Assembly (NCBI RefSeq): GCF_009467805.1
Contig: NZ_WIAY01000001.1
Span: forward strand, 124,001-188,000
Direction of reading: 5' to 3'
DNA length: 64,000 nt
From: Stenotrophomonas nematodicola
GTDB taxonomy: Bacteria > Pseudomonadota > Gammaproteobacteria > Xanthomonadales > Xanthomonadaceae
The notes beneath the pieces were generated by a model, which did no database searches, was not told the origin of the DNA, and was given only the letters and a program-made list of their open reading frames with translations. Within the stretch, counting starts at the first letter, position 1. Every line of letters starts with the position of its first letter. Shown here piece by piece: positions 13,525-22,438 of the stretch. The translations under genes were made by a program, and so were the position numbers.

Positions 13525-15834
13525 GTGGCCATCGCCCGTCGTAGTTCCGCCTGGCTGTGCGCGCTGCTGCTCGCGCTGCCCGCCCTTTCTGCCGCCGCTC
13601 ACGCAGATCCGCTGGCATGGCCGGTCGCGGCCGACACCCCGGCCAACCCCGAGGACGGCCTGGCGCCACTCGCGCAGGCACTGCTCGATCCATCTGACCC
13701 GGCAGCGACCCTCACGCCCGCGCAGCGGATCCACCTGCTGATCGTCGCCGGCCGGCCGGCGCAGGCGGTCACGGAAATCGACGCGTTGCTGGCCACGCTC
13801 GACGCCCCCGAGCGTGCGGCACGCGCCCCGCGCTGGGCGCCGTTCCTGCTGTATGCCCACGCCCGTGCGCAGGCGCCGGCCGGCGGCGACGCCGTGGCTG
13901 GGGCCGCGTACGCGGCGGCGTTCCAAGCGCGGGTGGCGACGTTGGACGACCTGGCTGCGGTGCAGACCCATCCTTGGCTCAGCGCCGATCTGGCGGCCGC
14001 CAATACGCGCCTGCGCGAGGCGCGGGCGATGCACGCGGGTGCCGCCACGATCGGCCGCGACGACGCGCTGGAACTGGTCCGCCAAGCCGCGTTCGTGCAG
14101 GCCTACCGCGCTGCGGATGCCCACGCCCCAGCGCTGGTCCGTGCGGACGAGAGGCGGCGTTTCGTAATCGACGATGCCGTGTTGATTCCGGTCGGGGAGG
14201 GCGTAACGCTGTCGGCGCATCTGGCCCGGCGCCGTGGGGCCGAACCGCGCCTGCCGACCGCCATGCTGTTCACCATCTACACCCAGCCCGCGCGCAACCG
14301 CAGCCAGGCATTGCAGGCGGCGGCGCGCGGTTATGCCGGGATCGTGGTGGATGCCCGTGGCAAGCGCCTCGGTACCGGCACTGCGGCGCCGTACGAAACC
14401 GAAGGCCGCGACGCGCATGCCGTGATCGACTGGATCAGCCGGCAGCCCTGGAGCGATGGCCGGGTCGGCATGTACGGCGGCAGCTACTCCGGCTTCGCGG
14501 CTTGGGCCGCAGCAGGCCATCGGCACCCGGCACTGAAGACCATCGTGCCGTATGTGGCGGCCATCCCCGGCCTTGGCCTGCCGATGGAGAACAACGTGTT
14601 TCTCAGCGCCAACTACGCCTGGCCGTTCTATGTCGCCAACACACGCCTGCTGGATGACGCCACTTACGACCAGCACGAGCGCTGGTCGCACCTGGCCGAT
14701 GCCTGGTATACCTCCGGCCGGCCCTACCGGGACATCGACCAGATCGACGGCACGCCCAACCCGTGGCTGCAGCGCTGGCTGCGCCACCCCGACTACGACG
14801 CTTACTGGCAGGACATGGTCCCGTACGGCGCACAGTTCGCCGAGATCGCCATCCCCGTGCTGAGCATCACCGGCTATTACGACGATGGGCAGATCTCCGC
14901 GCTGCAGTACCTCAAGGAGCACTACCGCCACCGGCCGAACGCGGACCACACGCTGTTGATCGGCCCGTACGACCATTTCGGTGCGCAGTCCGCGACCAAG
15001 GCACTGGAGCTGCGCGGGTACACGGTGGACCCTGTGGCGCAGTTCGATACCCCGGCGATCACCTTCCAATGGCTGGACCACGTGCTGCGCGGGGCGCCGC
15101 GGCCCGCGCTGCTGGCCGACCGCATCAACTACCAGCTGATGGGTGCCAACCAGTGGGGGCATGCGCCGTCGCTGGACGCTGCCGCCGACGCGCCGATGAC
15201 GCTGTACCTGTCCACATCAACCGACGGTGACGGCACCCGGCACCGGCTCAGCCAGACGCTCCCAGCCGCCGGCACCTTCCTCAGCCAGCAGGTGGATCTT
15301 GCCGACCGCAGCACACGCCAGGGTGCGTACTACCCCAGCCCGATCGTGCGCGATGCGCTTGAACCTGGGCCCGGCCTGGTGTTCGCCAGCGCGCCCTTCG
15401 CGCAGCCGGTCGATATCGTCGGCACGTTCTCCGGCGTGCTGAGCCTGCGCATCAACAAGCGCGACGTCGATCTGAGCGTGGTGCTGCATGAGCAGTTGGC
15501 GGATGGCCGCCTGATGCAGTTGTCCTACTTCGTGGGCCGAGCCAGCCATGCCCGCGACATGACCACCCGCACGCTGCTGGTGCCGGGCGACTGGACCGAG
15601 GTCCCGTTCGAACGGACCCGCATGACCGCGCGGCGCACCGCACCCGGCAGCCGCCTTGTCGTGGTCGTGGACGTGCTCAAGGACCCGATGCACCAGGTCA
15701 ACCACGGTACCGGCCGCGACGTCAGCGACGAGTCGGTGGCCGATGCCGGCGAGCCGCTGCGGATCGACTGGCGGTCGGACAGCCTGATCCGCATACCGGT
15801 GCACAGCACCGGTGAAGGCCCGGCAATGCCCTGA
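13525..15834 (+). CDS. CocE/NonD family acyl hydrolase, secreted
   Basis: The 769-residue protein starts at GTG with AAGGA six bases upstream; this start gives a clean signal peptide (SSAWLCALLLALPALSAAAHA). An Ala-rich helical domain (~residues 30-200) is followed by an X-Pro dipeptidase-like alpha/beta hydrolase: VVDARGKRLGTG, MYGGSYSGFAAW with the nucleophile Ser in GGSYSG, and ITGYYDDGQISAL carrying the acidic residue. The catalytic His is likely in GPYDHFGAQ. The C-terminal jelly-roll domain typical of CocE/glutaryl-7-ACA acylase enzymes ends the protein. The substrate is unknown; peptide or ester acyl groups are plausible. Confidence 0.88.
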   Translation: MAIARRSSAWLCALLLALPALSAAAHADPLAWPVAADTPANPEDGLAPLAQALLDPSDPAATLTPAQRIHLLIVAGRPAQAVTEIDALLATLDAPERAARAPRWAPFLLYAHARAQAPAGGDAVAGAAYAAAFQARVATLDDLAAVQTHPWLSADLAAANTRLREARAMHAGAATIGRDDALELVRQAAFVQAYRAADAHAPALVRADERRRFVIDDAVLIPVGEGVTLSAHLARRRGAEPRLPTAMLFTIYTQPARNRSQALQAAARGYAGIVVDARGKRLGTGTAAPYETEGRDAHAVIDWISRQPWSDGRVGMYGGSYSGFAAWAAAGHRHPALKTIVPYVAAIPGLGLPMENNVFLSANYAWPFYVANTRLLDDATYDQHERWSHLADAWYTSGRPYRDIDQIDGTPNPWLQRWLRHPDYDAYWQDMVPYGAQFAEIAIPVLSITGYYDDGQISALQYLKEHYRHRPNADHTLLIGPYDHFGAQSATKALELRGYTVDPVAQFDTPAITFQWLDHVLRGAPRPALLADRINYQLMGANQWGHAPSLDAAADAPMTLYLSTSTDGDGTRHRLSQTLPAAGTFLSQQVDLADRSTRQGAYYPSPIVRDALEPGPGLVFASAPFAQPVDIVGTFSGVLSLRINKRDVDLSVVLHEQLADGRLMQLSYFVGRASHARDMTTRTLLVPGDWTEVPFERTRMTARRTAPGSRLVVVVDVLKDPMHQVNHGTGRDVSDESVADAGEPLRIDWRSDSLIRIPVHSTGEGPAMP

Positions 15835-15897
15835 CGGGGCTGCATCGCAGGCGGGTACAATCCGCGCCTGGACAGGCGATGCGGAACGGATCATTCG

Positions 15898-17262
15898 ATG
15901 AAGTCAGGCAAGGGAGCAGCCATTGCAGCCGCCGTCATTGCACTGTTGGGGGTCAACCACGTCGCTGCCGCCGACCTGCTCCCGCCGGGCCTGTACCGGC
16001 TCGTCGAGGGCGCTTATCGCGAGGCGGAACCGCTGCCGCCGGTGCAGGGCGAGTCCCATCAGGACCGCTTCGAGCACGCCGTCCCTGACGCCGCCCGGGT
16101 ACGCTACGCGCTGGTCGCGCGCGACGATGCCGCAGGCCTGAACACGCTGGTGTTCCTCTCCGATGCGGCAGGCGCTTACGGCGATACGCCGGGCCGCCGT
16201 ACCTGCCAGGCCTACGCGTTCCCGGACTGGAACGACTACACCACCGCGCGGCCATTCTGCCGCATCGCCATCGGCGCGGACGACGCCCGCGTCGCATCGA
16301 CGGACGACGGGTTCACGATCAGCTACGAGAACGTCAAGCGCCATGTCGGCGCCACCCGGGTGCCTGCGGTGCGCGCACCGACGGCGGAAGAGGCGGGCAT
16401 CTGCGCCATCGCCGATGTCTGCGCGCGCGAGGCCTATGGCAGCACGATCAACCAGTACGAGGTGACCCACTATCATGATCGGTTCGTGCTCCTCGCGCCG
16501 CACGCCTACCGTGACCTTCTGTTCGTGCCGCGCCCGGTGCCGATGCTCGCGTCTGCGCGATCGGTCACCGCGATCGCTGAGATCGACGCCGGCAGCTTCG
16601 TCGCGGTGATCGACCGCGATGGCGAGGGGTATGCCATCGAACGCATCGCAGCGGACGGCACGCGCGCGGGCGGCTGGCTGGATCGCGACGTGCTCGAGCC
16701 GCTGCAGTGGATCGAACAATCGGTGACGCTGCCGGGCATGCGCTTCCGGGTGGGTGTGCTTCCCGGTGAGGACGAGGAGGGCGCGGTGCTGCCGACAGCC
16801 CTGGAGGTGCTGGACGCCACCACGGGCGCGCGCCGCCAGGTGCTGCGTGACCTCGACGCAGACGCAACCCGGGCGTCGCCGGACCTGCTGCAGGTGGTGG
16901 ATGCGAACTTCGATGGCGCCCCCGACCTGCAACTGCCTGGGCTGTCCGGCGGCGCCGGCCCGAATGCCACCAGCAACATCATCCTGTTCGACCGGGCGCA
17001 GCAGCGATTCGTACTGGACCCGGAATTGTCCGCGCTGCCGCAGCTGGAGATCGACCCGGCCAGCAGATCCATCCTGTCATTCCAGCGCGGCGGCTGCTGC
17101 GCGCATTCGGTGGAGACCTACCGCTACATCGACGGCCACCTGGTGCTCGCCGAACAGACCACCACCAGCCTGTCGGCCGATGGACGCCATGAAGAAACGT
17201 CGACCGGCCGGTTGATAAACGGGAAGATGGTCTACCGGACCCATCGCGCGCGCGCGCGATAG
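15898..17262 (+). CDS. Secreted protein of unknown function
   Basis: The 454-residue protein has a signal peptide (AAIAAAVIALLGVNHVAAA). No enzymatic family is recognised. The body is beta-rich, with DANFDGAPDLQLPGLSGGAGPNATSNIILFD near residues 340-370. That resembles the calcium-binding DxNxDGxxD loops of FG-GAP/XAC2610-type periplasmic proteins. The stretch GGCCAHSVETYRYIDGHLVL near the C terminus is shared by such proteins. Paired cysteines (CCAH, and two Cys-rich segments around residues 105-190) suggest disulfides in the periplasm. It may be co-transcribed with the CocE-type gene 63 nt upstream. Confidence 0.75.
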   Translation: MKSGKGAAIAAAVIALLGVNHVAAADLLPPGLYRLVEGAYREAEPLPPVQGESHQDRFEHAVPDAARVRYALVARDDAAGLNTLVFLSDAAGAYGDTPGRRTCQAYAFPDWNDYTTARPFCRIAIGADDARVASTDDGFTISYENVKRHVGATRVPAVRAPTAEEAGICAIADVCAREAYGSTINQYEVTHYHDRFVLLAPHAYRDLLFVPRPVPMLASARSVTAIAEIDAGSFVAVIDRDGEGYAIERIAADGTRAGGWLDRDVLEPLQWIEQSVTLPGMRFRVGVLPGEDEEGAVLPTALEVLDATTGARRQVLRDLDADATRASPDLLQVVDANFDGAPDLQLPGLSGGAGPNATSNIILFDRAQQRFVLDPELSALPQLEIDPASRSILSFQRGGCCAHSVETYRYIDGHLVLAEQTTTSLSADGRHEETSTGRLINGKMVYRTHRARAR

Positions 17263-17330
17263 GCAGCCGCAGGCGCATGCCGGGCCTGTGCGGTAGCATC
17301 GGCCCACCATTGGAAGGTGCAGGGCAGGTC

Positions 17331-17867
17331 ATGGACAGTCGTCATCTGTTTCCGAATCATCTCCGCCGGGCATGGCTGACCGGGGCCGTTGCCGCCGCGA
17401 TGAGCTTCGGCGCCGCGGCCGCACCCCCGGCGTCGGTCGAAACCATCGCCGACGGGCTGCTGCGCGACAACGCGTTGCCCGACATCCCGACACTGGAAGC
17501 GGCCTACGGCGCCTTCGCCGCCACCGATCCGGCGTGGCAACGCACCTTCCGCAGTGCGGCCTTCGGCTCGGCCGACGGCTACCGGGTTGCATTCGTCGAG
17601 TACCAGATGCACCCGAGTACGGCCGGTGCCACACGGCTGATCGTGCTGCAGATGGCGCCCGGGAGCTGCTATCCGGTGCAGCGCCTGGAGGCTGCGCATG
17701 GCCCCCTCACGTCACTGACCTTCATGCCGGCGGGTGGCAAGCGGCCGCCCAAGGGCTGGAAACCGGCAACCTCGCTGCAGAAGGACGTCGGCGACTACAC
17801 GGTGTTCATCGAGGGCAGCAGGGACCAGCCCGACTGCCTCGACACCCTCATCAAACGCCAGCGCTGA
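17331..17867 (+). CDS. Small secreted protein of unknown function
   Basis: The 178-residue product starts at ATG 17331, which yields a signal peptide ending near AAMSFGAAAAPP. The mature part, about 150 residues, has no recognised motif. It contains two Cys residues (PGSCYPVQ and PDCLDTL) that could pair. The last 17 bases overlap the 3' end of the convergent prolyl aminopeptidase gene, so the two transcripts share a short antisense zone. Confidence 0.72.
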   Translation: MDSRHLFPNHLRRAWLTGAVAAAMSFGAAAAPPASVETIADGLLRDNALPDIPTLEAAYGAFAATDPAWQRTFRSAAFGSADGYRVAFVEYQMHPSTAGATRLIVLQMAPGSCYPVQRLEAAHGPLTSLTFMPAGGKRPPKGWKPATSLQKDVGDYTVFIEGSRDQPDCLDTLIKRQR

Positions 17868-18822
17868 CCCGGCCGTCGAGGCGATCGGCAAACGCATCGG
17901 TCGCCCGCACCAGCGCATCGGCGGTGGCCGGCTCGGTAGCGCTGTGGCCGGACAGCACCATCTCCAGGCGCGCCTCGGGCCACGCACAGGCCAGGTCCCA
18001 GGCGCTGCGTGGCGGGCAGATCACATCGTAACGTCCCTGTACGATCACGCCCGGCAGGTGCCGGATGCGGTCGATGTCGCGCAGCAGCTGGCCGTGCGCG
18101 AGGAAGGCGTTGTTGCGGAAGTAGTGCGCCTCGATGCGCGCCTTGGCCAGCGTGTGCAGCGGGTCGTCGGTGGATACGGCATCGACGTCGTGCACCAGCG
18201 TGGCCGCGTTGTCTTCCCAGCCCAGCCACGCCTGTGCGGCGGCGATGCGGGTAGCCATGTCATCGGCATCCAGGCGTTGCCAGTAGGCCTCGATCAGATG
18301 GCCGCGCTCGGCTTGCGGAATATGCGCTTCGTAGCGCGCCCAGCGTTCCGGGAACAGCCAGCGTGCGCCGCCGTCGGCTTCATTGAACCAGCGGTTCTCC
18401 TCTCTGCGCCCGAGGTAAACACCGCGCACGATGAGGCCGGTGGCCCGCTCTGGATGCGCCTGCGCGTAGGCGAGCGCCAGCGTTGACCCCCACGAACCGC
18501 CGAACACCAGCCAGCGGTCGATCCCCAGCAGGGTGCGGATACGCTCGATGTCGGCGACCAGGTGCGGTGTGGTGTTGTCCTGCAGCGCACCGAACGGCGT
18601 GGAGCGTCCGCTGCCGCGCTGGTCCAGCAGCACGATGCGATAGCGCGCAGGATCGAAGAACCGCCGATGCGTCGGCGACGCGCCCGCGCCCGGGCCGCCA
18701 TGCAGGAACACCACGGGAATGCCCTCGGGATCGCCGCACTCTTCAACGAACAGGGTATGCAGGTCGTCCACTGCAACCTGGTGCGTGCGGTACGGGGTGA
18801 TCTCCGGGTAGAGCGTGCGCAT
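17851..18822 (-). CDS. pip: Prolyl aminopeptidase (proline iminopeptidase)
   Basis: The 323-residue S33 peptidase removes N-terminal proline from peptides. The family signatures are complete: HGGPGAG at residues 41-47 (oxyanion region), LLDQRGSGRS, and GGSWGS with nucleophile Ser110. VQGRYDVICPP supplies the catalytic Asp and LSGHSA the His. The length is typical of the monomeric bacterial enzyme (about 315 residues). No signal peptide is seen, so it is cytoplasmic. It appears to be transcribed alone. Confidence 0.95.
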   Translation of the reverse strand: MRTLYPEITPYRTHQVAVDDLHTLFVEECGDPEGIPVVFLHGGPGAGASPTHRRFFDPARYRIVLLDQRGSGRSTPFGALQDNTTPHLVADIERIRTLLGIDRWLVFGGSWGSTLALAYAQAHPERATGLIVRGVYLGRREENRWFNEADGGARWLFPERWARYEAHIPQAERGHLIEAYWQRLDADDMATRIAAAQAWLGWEDNAATLVHDVDAVSTDDPLHTLAKARIEAHYFRNNAFLAHGQLLRDIDRIRHLPGVIVQGRYDVICPPRSAWDLACAWPEARLEMVLSGHSATEPATADALVRATDAFADRLDGRVSAGV

Positions 18823-19071
18823 GGGCGTGTCTCGTCTAAGCAGGCTGCGAGCATACGCCTTGGCCCTTCATCCATACAGCGAAGCAGGCGACGCCAACAC
18901 AATTTCGCCATATCTCGCCCGCATCTTGAAATCGCCCTGCAACGAGTGCGGTTGGTATGCGTGCAGACTGGAGCGAAAATCTGTCGCACCGATAGGATGG
19001 TTTCCCTTCTTTCGATGCCGCAATCCAGCTACGTTCAAATGCAGGCTCAGGGGTTGAACCCGTGCGCTGTT

Positions 19072-19683
19072 CTATGCGGGCTGTGCAGTACCCGCGTGTG
19101 TATCGGCGCGCAGCCCACGCAGCAGCAGGTCGAGCGCAGTGCCGGCCTGCAGCAGCCGCGCCGCCGGCGCTTCGCCGTCCGCGATCCAGAACGCGGCCTC
19201 TTCCAGACTGCCGTAGATCAGTGCGGCCAGCGCCTGCGGGTCAGCGTGTGCAACCACGCCGTCGCGCATCAGCCTGTCCAGGAGCCCTTCCATCGAGGCG
19301 ATGCAGTGGTGCTGTGCATCCGGTGACGCGCCCCCGAGCACCGCGCGGGCATCACGCAGGACGATGCGTTGGATCTCGGGTTCCAGTGCCATCTCCAGGT
19401 AGGCGCGGCAGCGTGACCGGAACCCGTCCCACGGATCGGCTGCGGAATCACTGATCGCCTGGAGACGTGCGTCCATCTCCGCGTCCAATTGCGCCACCAC
19501 GGCGGCGAGCAGGCCTGTCTTGTCGCCGAAGTGGTGGTAAAGCGCGCCGCGGGTCAGTCCCGCGTGGGCAGTCAGGTCATCCATCGACGTCTCGGCGTAG
19601 CCGCGCTCGCTGAAGGCCGCGCGGGCGGAAGCCAGCAGGGCGGCACGGGTCTGTTCCATCTCGATGCGGGTACGACGGGCCAT
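19072..19683 (-). CDS. TetR-family repressor of the adjacent MFS pump genes
   Basis: The 203-residue regulator has an N-terminal TetR helix-turn-helix: AALLASARAAFSERGYAETSMDDLTAHAGLTRGALYHHFGDKTGLL. The C-terminal ligand domain is of the AcrR/TtgR type. ATG 19683 is preferred to the GTG at 19686 because of the GAGGA spacing. It is divergent from the MFS gene, and two near-identical palindromes lie between them, so it most likely represses both itself and the pump. The inducer is unknown. Confidence 0.9.
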   Translation of the reverse strand: MARRTRIEMEQTRAALLASARAAFSERGYAETSMDDLTAHAGLTRGALYHHFGDKTGLLAAVVAQLDAEMDARLQAISDSAADPWDGFRSRCRAYLEMALEPEIQRIVLRDARAVLGGASPDAQHHCIASMEGLLDRLMRDGVVAHADPQALAALIYGSLEEAAFWIADGEAPAARLLQAGTALDLLLRGLRADTHAGTAQPA

Positions 19684-19715
19684 CACGGTTCCTCGGGTGG
19701 CAGCGGCAGGGCATT

Positions 19716-19734
19716 TACATACGTCGCGTATGTA
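19716..19734. promoter_or_regulatory. TetR operator, site 1
   Basis: TACATACG and CGTATGTA are perfect 8-bp arms around a 3-base centre. It lies 33 bases before the TetR start, where it would block the repressor gene's own promoter. The sequence resembles AcrR/TtgR operators. Confidence 0.75.
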
Positions 19735-19746
19735 TCTATCCTTTTA

Positions 19747-19765
19747 TACATACGCAATGTATGTA
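19747..19765. promoter_or_regulatory. TetR operator, site 2
   Basis: TACATACG-CAA-TGTATGTA repeats site 1 with a single mismatched arm position, 31 bp centre to centre (about three helical turns). It is nearer the MFS gene and probably controls it. The spacing would allow two dimers on one face of the DNA. Confidence 0.75.
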
Positions 19766-19816
19766 TTGTCTGTCGCGGCCTCCTGGGAGGCAAGCGGCCT
19801 GATCTCGGAGACGGAC

Positions 19817-21022
19817 ATGTCCACCTCTTACCGGGCGCTGTTCAGCGCCCGCGGCACCCGCGCATTCGCCCTGGCGGGGCTGCTGGCGCGGCTGCCGCTC
19901 CCCATGACCGGCATCGGCATCATCACGCTGCTGTCCCGGACGCACGGCAGTTATGCGCTCGCCGGCGCCGTCTCCGCCACCTTCGTGCTGGCCTACGCGC
20001 TGCTGTCCCCGCCTATCTCCGCGCGGGTGGACCGGTATGGCCAGGCACGGGTGCTGCCTGCGGCGGCCGCGTTGAGTGCACTCGGCATGCTGGCGCTGGT
20101 TGCGAACACCCACTGGCACGCGCCGGACTGGAGTCTGTTCGTCTGGGCCGCGCTGGCGGGCACCATGCCGAGCATGTCGGCGATGGTGCGGGCGCGCTGG
20201 ACGGCGATGTTCCGTGGGCAGCCGCACCTGCAGACCGCGTACTCGCTGGAAACCGTACTGGATGAATTGACCTTCATTGGCGGTCCGCCCGTGTCGGTAG
20301 GGCTGTCGGTGGTGGCATTTCCCCAGGCAGGGCTGCTGCTGGCGGCGCTGCTGCTGATACTGGGCGTGTCCGCCCTGGTGGTGCAGCGGTCTACCGAGCC
20401 TCCGCCGTCATCGGATGCACGTTCCCACGGCAACGGCAGTGTGCTGCGTTCCTCCCGTGTGCGGCTGCTTGCCGGCCTGATGGTGGCGATGGGCGTCATC
20501 GTCGGCACGGTGGACATCGCCAGCGTGGCCCTCGCTGCGCACCTGGGCAGGCCGGCAGCGGCCAGCCTGGCGCTGTCGGCCTACGCGGCCGGTTCGTGTG
20601 CGGCCGGCCTGCTGTTCGGGGCGGTTGCGTGGCGCATCCCGCTGCACCGTCTGCTGCTGTTCGGCGGCATCGCAACTGCGGCCACCACCTCGCCGCTGCT
20701 GCTGGCGGGGAGCATCCCGGCGTTGTCTGCCGCTCTCCTGCTGGCTGGTGCGTTCTTCGCGCCGACCATGATCGTGGCGATGTCGCTGGTCGAGCGCCTC
20801 GTCCCGGCGGCGCGCCTGACCGAAGGCATGACCTGGCTGCTGGCAGGGCTGAACATCGGTGTGGCGATGGGCGCGGCGATCGCCGGGCAGGTGGTGGACG
20901 GGCAGGGCGCGCGGGCGGGATTCGCGGTGGCGCTCGCCGGCGGTGCGGCCGTGTTGCTGCTGGCCGGTATCGCGCATCACCGCCTGCGCGCCAGTTCAGT
21001 CAACACCGACGCGGCTGCATGA
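19817..21022 (+). CDS. MFS transporter
   Basis: The 401-residue protein has about 12 membrane helices of major facilitator type, with an Arg/Asp-containing loop (SARVDRYGQARVL) between helices 2 and 3. The start at 19817 has GGAG six bases upstream; longer forms read into the operator region and were rejected. The DELTFIGGPPVS segment in the middle is typical of the small MFS group related to antibiotic or sugar efflux. It is divergent from the TetR gene with operators between, so it is an inducible exporter. A second MFS gene follows 37 nt downstream. Confidence 0.88.
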   Translation: MSTSYRALFSARGTRAFALAGLLARLPLPMTGIGIITLLSRTHGSYALAGAVSATFVLAYALLSPPISARVDRYGQARVLPAAAALSALGMLALVANTHWHAPDWSLFVWAALAGTMPSMSAMVRARWTAMFRGQPHLQTAYSLETVLDELTFIGGPPVSVGLSVVAFPQAGLLLAALLLILGVSALVVQRSTEPPPSSDARSHGNGSVLRSSRVRLLAGLMVAMGVIVGTVDIASVALAAHLGRPAAASLALSAYAAGSCAAGLLFGAVAWRIPLHRLLLFGGIATAATTSPLLLAGSIPALSAALLLAGAFFAPTMIVAMSLVERLVPAARLTEGMTWLLAGLNIGVAMGAAIAGQVVDGQGARAGFAVALAGGAAVLLLAGIAHHRLRASSVNTDAAA

Positions 21023-21059
21023 CACCGCCCTTCGTTCCTCCCACGTACGGACCCTCCGC

Positions 21060-22256
21060 ATGAACGATGCTTCCTCCCTCAACGCGCCGGCCGTGCGCCA
21101 TCCGTGGGCTGCGGTCATGGCCGTCGGCCTGGCCACGTTCTCCGTGGTCACCACCGAGATGCTGCCGGTCGGCCTGCTCACGCCGATCGCCACTGCCCTC
21201 GACAGCAGCCCCGGCACCGCTGCGCTGATGATCTCGGTGCCGGCGCTGCTGGCGGCCGTGCTCGCGCCGGTGGTGGTGCTCGGCGCGGGGCGCGTGGATC
21301 GGCGCCACATCCTGTGCGCGTTGCTTGGCTTGCTGGCGCTGGCCAACGTGGCGTGCGCGCTGGCGCCCGACATGGCCTGGATGCTCGCGGCACGTGCATT
21401 GGTCGGGTTCTGCATGGGCGGCATCTGGGCCATCGCCGGCGGACTGGCGGCGCGCCTGGTACCGGCTGCGTCCATCGGGCTGGCGACCTCGCTCATCTTC
21501 GGCGGGGTGGCGGCGGCATCGGTACTCGGGGTTCCGCTGGGCGCGCTGATCGGCGGGATGGCGGGGTGGCGCTGGGCCTTCGGCGGCATGGCCATCGTGA
21601 GTGCGCTGGTGCTGGCCCTGCATATGATCGTCCTGCCTGCATTGCCGGTCAGCCACTCCACCTCGCTGCGTCACGTTGCCGCGCAGTTGCGCAACCGCCC
21701 CCTGCAGATCGGCCTGCTGCTGACGTTGCTGCTGGTGGGAGGACACTTCGCTGCCTTCACCTTCGTGCGCCCGCTGCTGGTGAGCGGGTCCGGCGTCGCG
21801 GCCGAATGGGTCGGTGCGCTGCTGTTCGGTTATGGCCTGGCGGGCATTGCCGGCAACTTCCTGGCCGGCACGGTCGCAGCGCGGCACACCACGCGCACCA
21901 TCATTGCGATCGCACTCGGTCTGCTGCTCACGCCTGTGCTGTTCCTGACCCTTGGCGGCACGCCGGCCGGCGGTGGCGCGGCCTTGATCGCCTGGGGTCT
22001 GGCGTATGGCGGCGTATCGGTGGGGCTGATGACCTGGATGATGCGCGCGACCCCGCACGCGATGGAGATTGCGGCGGCGTTCTATGTGTCTGTCTTCAAC
22101 GTCGGCATTGCACTCGGCGCTTGGACGGGCGGGCAGCTCGTGGACCGCCACGGCATCACCGCGGTGCTGTGGGCCGTGGGGACATGCGCTGCACTGGCGG
22201 TTGTGGTGGCGCTTGCCTGTCGCCTGACGGAGACACGCGCACGCGTCGTATCGTGA
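21060..22256 (+). CDS. MFS (DHA1) transporter
   Basis: The 398-residue, 12-helix exporter has the DHA1/AraJ-NepI signature VVTTEMLPVGLLTPIATAL in helix 1, GAGRVDRRHIL as the motif-A loop, and MGGIWAIAGGLAARLVP. This group exports drugs, arabinose-type sugars or purine nucleosides; the substrate cannot be told here. It sits 37 nt behind the first MFS gene, so both are probably under the TetR repressor. Confidence 0.88.
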   Translation: MNDASSLNAPAVRHPWAAVMAVGLATFSVVTTEMLPVGLLTPIATALDSSPGTAALMISVPALLAAVLAPVVVLGAGRVDRRHILCALLGLLALANVACALAPDMAWMLAARALVGFCMGGIWAIAGGLAARLVPAASIGLATSLIFGGVAAASVLGVPLGALIGGMAGWRWAFGGMAIVSALVLALHMIVLPALPVSHSTSLRHVAAQLRNRPLQIGLLLTLLLVGGHFAAFTFVRPLLVSGSGVAAEWVGALLFGYGLAGIAGNFLAGTVAARHTTRTIIAIALGLLLTPVLFLTLGGTPAGGGAALIAWGLAYGGVSVGLMTWMMRATPHAMEIAAAFYVSVFNVGIALGAWTGGQLVDRHGITAVLWAVGTCAALAVVVALACRLTETRARVVS

Positions 22257-22338
22257 CGCACGCAATGCGCTGCGACGCAGTCTGTCGCACCGCGCGACCA
22301 CGCGCCTCCCGCGGCCCAGGATCCGGCGTCCCAGCGCG

Positions 22339-22367
22339 TTTAGTTTGTGTGACGTAATGCTCATAAT
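22339..22367 (+). promoter_or_regulatory. Possible promoter of the three-gene helicase operon
   Basis: TTTAGT (22339-22344), a 17-base spacer and CATAAT (22362-22367) fit a sigma-70 promoter loosely, about 70 bases before the GTG start of the first gene. The surrounding 60 bases are less GC-rich than average. Confidence 0.35.
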
Positions 22368-22438
22368 GCTGGGATGCGCCTGTGACGCTGCGTTACGTAC
22401 TGGAACGGACGCCGGCAGGCCATTGCCAAGGAGCGCGC

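Noticed and set aside
10942..15162. Very long minus-strand open frame opposite the GH92 and CocE-type genes
   Set aside because: Its translation is low-complexity and unrelated to any family; it mirrors two well-supported plus-strand genes and is a product of high GC content.
18823..19071. Possible small gene between the prolyl aminopeptidase and TetR genes
   Set aside because: Only short frames without initiation signals; nothing recognised in the 249 bases.
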